From positions 1-8,590 of the forward strand of contig CAKPTK010000095.1 in assembly GCA_934190685.1 (NCBI GenBank): a stretch of DNA of 8,590 bases, in the 5' to 3' direction. The translations under genes were made by a program, and so were the position numbers. This document shows, piece after piece, positions 5,902 through 8,590 of this stretch; the stretch's first letter is position 1, and each line of letters starts with the position of its first letter. The notes beneath the pieces were generated by a model. It was not told the origin of the DNA, did no database searches, and saw only the letters and a list, made by a program, of their open reading frames with translations. The stretch is from an uncultured Prevotella sp. GTDB lineage: Bacteria > Bacteroidota > Bacteroidia > Bacteroidales > Bacteroidaceae.

Positions 5902-6639
5902 TTAGAGGAAGCCCTGGTGTTTCAAAGCCTCGATCATGCCCTCGGACATGACGATGTTGTCTTTCTTCGTATAGCGGCAGTCGGTGAACACCTGCGCCAA
6001 GGTCTCCTTGCCGTTGATGCGGCAAAACTCCTTGTTCTCGGGCAGAGCCTCCTTTTCTGCATACAAGCGGTCGATGTCCGCAGGCTGATAATCGTGGTAG
6101 ACCTCGTCGTGGACGATGGCCTGCAAAGGCAACCTGTCGGAAAGTGCAGGATTCTCGTCGGGCCAACCAAGCGTGATGGTGGCGACAGGCATGACCAGTT
6201 TGGGCAGTTGCAAGGTGTCGACAATCATTTGGGGCATATAAACGGTAGTTCCGAGGAAACAACAACCGAGGCCCTCCTCTTCGGCAAGATTGCAAAACGT
6301 CTGGGTATACAACAGGGCGTCGGTCATGGCATTGATGAACGAGAGGAAGTTGTCATAACCCGGCGTGGCCTTGCGGTTGTCACACCAAGTGGTGGTACGT
6401 CGGGTGTCGGCACAGAAGGTCAGCACCACAGGCGCCTCGGTGACCATCGGTTGGTTGAAATGGGCAGGAGCCAACTTGGCCTTCATCTCGTCGCTGCGTG
6501 TCACGACTACACTGTAAAGTTGGAGATTGCCCATGGTCTGGGTACGCTCCGCCTCGGAAAGGAGACGGTGGAGCAATTCGTCGCTGACCGGACGGCCAGC
6601 ATATTTTCGGATGGATTTACGAGTGTTGATAGTGTTCAT
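5902..6639 (-). CDS. NfsA/Frp-like flavin nitroreductase (NAD(P)H-dependent oxidoreductase)
   Basis: This 245-residue soluble protein fits the FMN-dependent nitroreductase superfamily, which reduces nitroaromatics, quinones or flavins with NAD(P)H, usually as a homodimer. The N-terminal RKSIRKY (7-13) supplies the Arg7/Ser9/Arg11 FMN-phosphate signature. EEGLGCCFLGT (121-131) is the conserved flavin-region loop, and ITLGWPDENP (155-164) with SDRLPLQAIVHDEVY (167-181) follows the NfsA/Frp pattern. The C-terminal part, LAQVFTDCRYTKKDN (214-228), is also typical of this NfsA-like group, and the length agrees. The protein has seven cysteines, including an adjacent pair at 126-127 in the flavin loop. 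The gene is convergent with the transporter, sharing a terminator, and divergent from nrdJ across 137 bases containing an operator-like dyad. The ATG sits about 22 bases after a -7 element, which supports this start. The physiological substrate cannot be read from sequence. Confidence 0.9.
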   Translation of the reverse strand: MNTINTRKSIRKYAGRPVSDELLHRLLSEAERTQTMGNLQLYSVVVTRSDEMKAKLAPAHFNQPMVTEAPVVLTFCADTRRTTTWCDNRKATPGYDNFLSFINAMTDALLYTQTFCNLAEEEGLGCCFLGTTVYMPQMIVDTLQLPKLVMPVATITLGWPDENPALSDRLPLQAIVHDEVYHDYQPADIDRLYAEKEALPENKEFCRINGKETLAQVFTDCRYTKKDNIVMSEGMIEALKHQGFL

Positions 6640-6661
6640 AATCAGATAACTTTTAGGATTG

Positions 6662-6669
6662 CAAAGATA
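6662..6669 (-). promoter_or_regulatory. -7 promoter element of the nitroreductase gene
   Basis: CAAAGATA on the plus strand is TATCTTTG on the minus strand, a match to the TAnnTTTG -7 consensus. It lies 22 bases upstream of the nitroreductase ATG (6639). No TTTG occurs at the -33 distance; that stretch is occupied by the dyad at 6671-6697. A weak -33 overlapped by a dyad is a layout often seen at regulated promoters. Confidence 0.7.
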
Positions 6670-6670
6670 C

Positions 6671-6697
6671 GAAACTTTTCCGATTCGGATAAGTTTC
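6671..6697. promoter_or_regulatory. 27-bp operator-like dyad in the nitroreductase/nrdJ spacer
   Basis: GAAACTT-T-TCCG (6671-6682) pairs with CGGA-T-AAGTTTC (6686-6697) around ATT, with 11 of 12 positions complementary and a single T-T mismatch. It begins one base beyond the nitroreductase -7 and covers the -33 region of that promoter. It ends about 20 bases upstream of the probable nrdJ -33. A dimeric regulator bound here would be expected to affect the nitroreductase promoter and could affect both. The regulator is unknown, and no regulator gene is in the window. Confidence 0.62.
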
Positions 6698-6719
6698 CTC
6701 TTTAAAAATGCCTTAAAGA

Positions 6720-6751
6720 TTTCATGATGCAGATTTTTATGCGTAAATTTG
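6720..6751 (+). promoter_or_regulatory. Promoter of nrdJ
   Basis: TAAATTTG (6744-6751) fits TAnnTTTG. A near-consensus -33 TTTC (6720-6723) lies 20 bases upstream, within the normal spacing. Transcription would start about 6756-6760, leaving a leader of only about 20 bases before ATG 6777. That is far too short to hold a cobalamin riboswitch. Confidence 0.7.
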
Positions 6752-6776
6752 CACGACTTAAACTCAAGTAACTGTC

Positions 6777-8590
6777 ATGGAAAATAACAACACCTATTCT
6801 TTTGAGGAGGCGTTTGAAGCGTCCTTGAAATATTTCAACGGCGATGAACTCGCTGCTCGTGTGTGGGTCAACAAATATGCGATGAAAGACAGCTTCGGGC
6901 ATATCTTTGAGAAGTCGCCCGAACAAATGCACTGGCGCATCGCCAACGAGATAGCCCGCATCGAAAAGAAATATCCCAATCCGATGTCGGCACAACAGGT
7001 GTTCGACCTCATCGACCATTTCAAATACATCATCCCTGCCGGAAGCCCTATGACGGGCATCGGCAACAACCACCAGGTTGCCTCGCTGAGCAACTGTTTC
7101 GTGATTGGCCTTGACGGCAATGCCGACTCTTATGGCGCCATCATGCGCATCGACGAGGAACAGGTGCAACTCATGAAACGCCGCGGCGGTGTGGGACACG
7201 ACTTGTCACAACTCCGCCCCAAAGGTTCCCCCGTCAACAATTCTGCGCTCACCTCAACAGGTCTTGTCCCCTTCATGGAGCGATACAGCAACTCCACCCG
7301 TGAGGTGGCACAAGACGGCCGACGCGGCGCGCTGATGCTCTCCGTGAGCATCAAGCATCCCGACAGTGAGGCTTTCATCGACGCCAAGATGACAGAAGGA
7401 AAGGTGACGGGTGCCAATGTGTCCGTGAGAATCGACGACGCTTTCATGAAGGCAGCCATCGAAAACCGCCCCTACACCCAGCAGTTCCCCATCGACGCCA
7501 AAGAGCCTTTGATGGAAAAAGACATAGACGCCAAGGCACTCTGGAAGAAAATTGTGCACAACGCTTGGAAAAGCGCAGAACCCGGCATTCTGTTCTGGGA
7601 CACCATCATCCGTGAGAGCATCCCGGACTGCTATGCCGACCTCGGTTTCCGCACCGTTTCCACCAATCCCTGCGGAGAAATTCCTCTCTGCCCCTACGAC
7701 TCATGCCGACTGCTCGCCATCAACCTCTATTCCTATGTAGAGAACCCCTTCACCCCCCAGGCCTCGTTCAACTTCAAGAAGTTCCGCAGCCACGTGCAAG
7801 CCGCACAGCGCATCATGGACGACATCGTGGACCTCGAGATGGAGAAGATTGACGCCATTCTGGCGAAAATCAAAAGCGACCCACAGACCGACGAGGTGAA
7901 AGGCGCGGAATATCATCTGTGGGAGAAAATCAAGAACAAGACAGGCAAGGGACGCCGCACCGGCGTGGGCATCACCGCAGAAGGCGACATGATTGCCGCC
8001 ATGGGACTGCGCTATGGAACACAGAAAGCAACAGACTTCTCCGTGGAAGTGCACAAGACCCTCGCACTCAACGCCTATCGCAGTTCTGTGAACATGGCAC
8101 GCGAGCGTGGTGCATTCAGTATCTATGATGCCAACCGGGAGAAAAAGAACCCGTTCATCCTCCGCATCAAGGACGCAGATCCGGCACTCTATGCCGACAT
8201 GGAGAAATATGGAAGACGCAATATCGCCTGCCTCACCATCGCCCCGACAGGCACCACCAGCCTCATGACACAGACCACCAGCGGCATCGAACCCGTGTTC
8301 ATGCCCGTATACAAGCGCCGCCGCAAGGTCAATCCCGGAGATCCTGACGCACATGTGGACTTCGTCGACGAGGTGGGCGACTCTTTTGAGGAATACATCG
8401 TCTACCACAAGAAGTTCCTCGAATGGATGAAAATCAACGGATACGACACCGAGAAACGCTATACGCAAGAAGAAATCGACGAACTCGTGGCCAAATCGCC
8501 CTACTATAAAGCGACCGCCAACGATGTGGACTGGCTCATGAAAGTGCGCATGCAGGGTGCCATCCAGAAATGGGTGGACCACAGCATCAG
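6777..8590 (+). CDS. nrdJ: Adenosylcobalamin-dependent (class II) ribonucleotide reductase, N-terminal 604 codons
   Basis: The frame is open from ATG 6777 to the window edge with no stop, so the 3' end is missing. The enzyme reduces ribonucleotides to deoxyribonucleotides, using adenosylcobalamin to form a thiyl radical, and needs no oxygen. SNCFVIGL places the N-terminal redox cysteine at Cys107. NPCGEIPL gives the active-site Asn297, Cys299 (thiyl radical) and Glu301. SCRLLAINL gives the partner redox Cys310. APTGTTSLM and SGIEPVFMPVYKRR are the conserved phosphate-binding and following barrel segments. The NPCGEIPL form and the SGIEPVF motif fit class II rather than class I NrdA. The protein starts directly in the reductase domain with no N-terminal ATP-cone. 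An extra cysteine, Cys305, lies between the two active-site cysteines. The start is supported by a -7 element 25 bases upstream. The gene is divergent from the nitroreductase. The missing C-terminus should carry the swinging-arm cysteines. Confidence 0.93.
   Translation, partial: MENNNTYSFEEAFEASLKYFNGDELAARVWVNKYAMKDSFGHIFEKSPEQMHWRIANEIARIEKKYPNPMSAQQVFDLIDHFKYIIPAGSPMTGIGNNHQVASLSNCFVIGLDGNADSYGAIMRIDEEQVQLMKRRGGVGHDLSQLRPKGSPVNNSALTSTGLVPFMERYSNSTREVAQDGRRGALMLSVSIKHPDSEAFIDAKMTEGKVTGANVSVRIDDAFMKAAIENRPYTQQFPIDAKEPLMEKDIDAKALWKKIVHNAWKSAEPGILFWDTIIRESIPDCYADLGFRTVSTNPCGEIPLCPYDSCRLLAINLYSYVENPFTPQASFNFKKFRSHVQAAQRIMDDIVDLEMEKIDAILAKIKSDPQTDEVKGAEYHLWEKIKNKTGKGRRTGVGITAEGDMIAAMGLRYGTQKATDFSVEVHKTLALNAYRSSVNMARERGAFSIYDANREKKNPFILRIKDADPALYADMEKYGRRNIACLTIAPTGTTSLMTQTTSGIEPVFMPVYKRRRKVNPGDPDAHVDFVDEVGDSFEEYIVYHKKFLEWMKINGYDTEKRYTQEEIDELVAKSPYYKATANDVDWLMKVRMQGAIQKWVDHSI

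Noticed and set aside
5884..6705. Open frame of 273 codons on the plus strand across the nitroreductase gene
   Set aside because: It is the mirror of the nitroreductase coding strand, begins inside the terminator's end and has no recognisable domain.
6640..6776. Cobalamin riboswitch upstream of the B12-dependent reductase
   Set aside because: The probable leader is only about 20 bases and the entire divergent spacer is 137 bases with promoters for both genes; there is no room and no B12-box-like sequence was noticed.
7701..8582. Open frame of 293 codons on the minus strand within nrdJ
   Set aside because: The plus strand encodes the conserved class II reductase core here; the antisense frame is a by-product of codon composition.

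Overview
The window reads as chromosomal DNA of a Bacteroidota bacterium, most likely Prevotella/Segatella or a close relative. Three things point there: Bacteroidetes-type promoters (a -7 TAnnTTTG, in the clearest case with a -33 TTTG 19 bases upstream), AT-rich leaders without Shine-Dalgarno sequences, and a MurF-alanine racemase fusion typical of the phylum. The genus is an inference from overall sequence character and was not tested.

Layout. (1) Bases 1-1040 hold the 3' end of a YfhO-type membrane protein gene, overlapping by ATGA a gene for a GSCFA-domain (SGNH-hydrolase-like) protein. (2) Bases 1041-1758 are a 718-base gene-free spacer, unusually rich in structure: a Z-DNA-prone alternating tract, short ATCATACAC repeats, three 22-bp tandem repeats with internal dyads running into a perfect 18-bp palindrome, and a degenerate second copy of the promoter that ends the spacer. 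(3) Bases 1759-4233 encode bifunctional MurF-Alr, which makes the D-Ala precursor pool and adds D-Ala-D-Ala to the peptidoglycan precursor. (4) Bases 4349-5803 encode an ExuT-like MFS sugar-acid transporter behind its own promoter, which is embedded in a dyad. (5) A perfect 26-bp-stem bidirectional terminator separates it from a convergent flavin nitroreductase gene (5902-6639, minus). (6) From 6777 to the window end, divergent from the nitroreductase, lies the first 604 codons of a class II (adenosylcobalamin-dependent) ribonucleotide reductase, NrdJ. The 137-base divergent spacer carries both promoters and a 27-bp operator-like dyad.

The genes look like ordinary housekeeping and metabolic units, mostly transcribed separately; only YfhO and GSCFA look like an operon. 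I found no convincing new multi-gene system. The most interesting material is non-coding: the repeat array upstream of murF-alr, the duplicated promoter, and the operator-like dyad between the nitroreductase and nrdJ genes.
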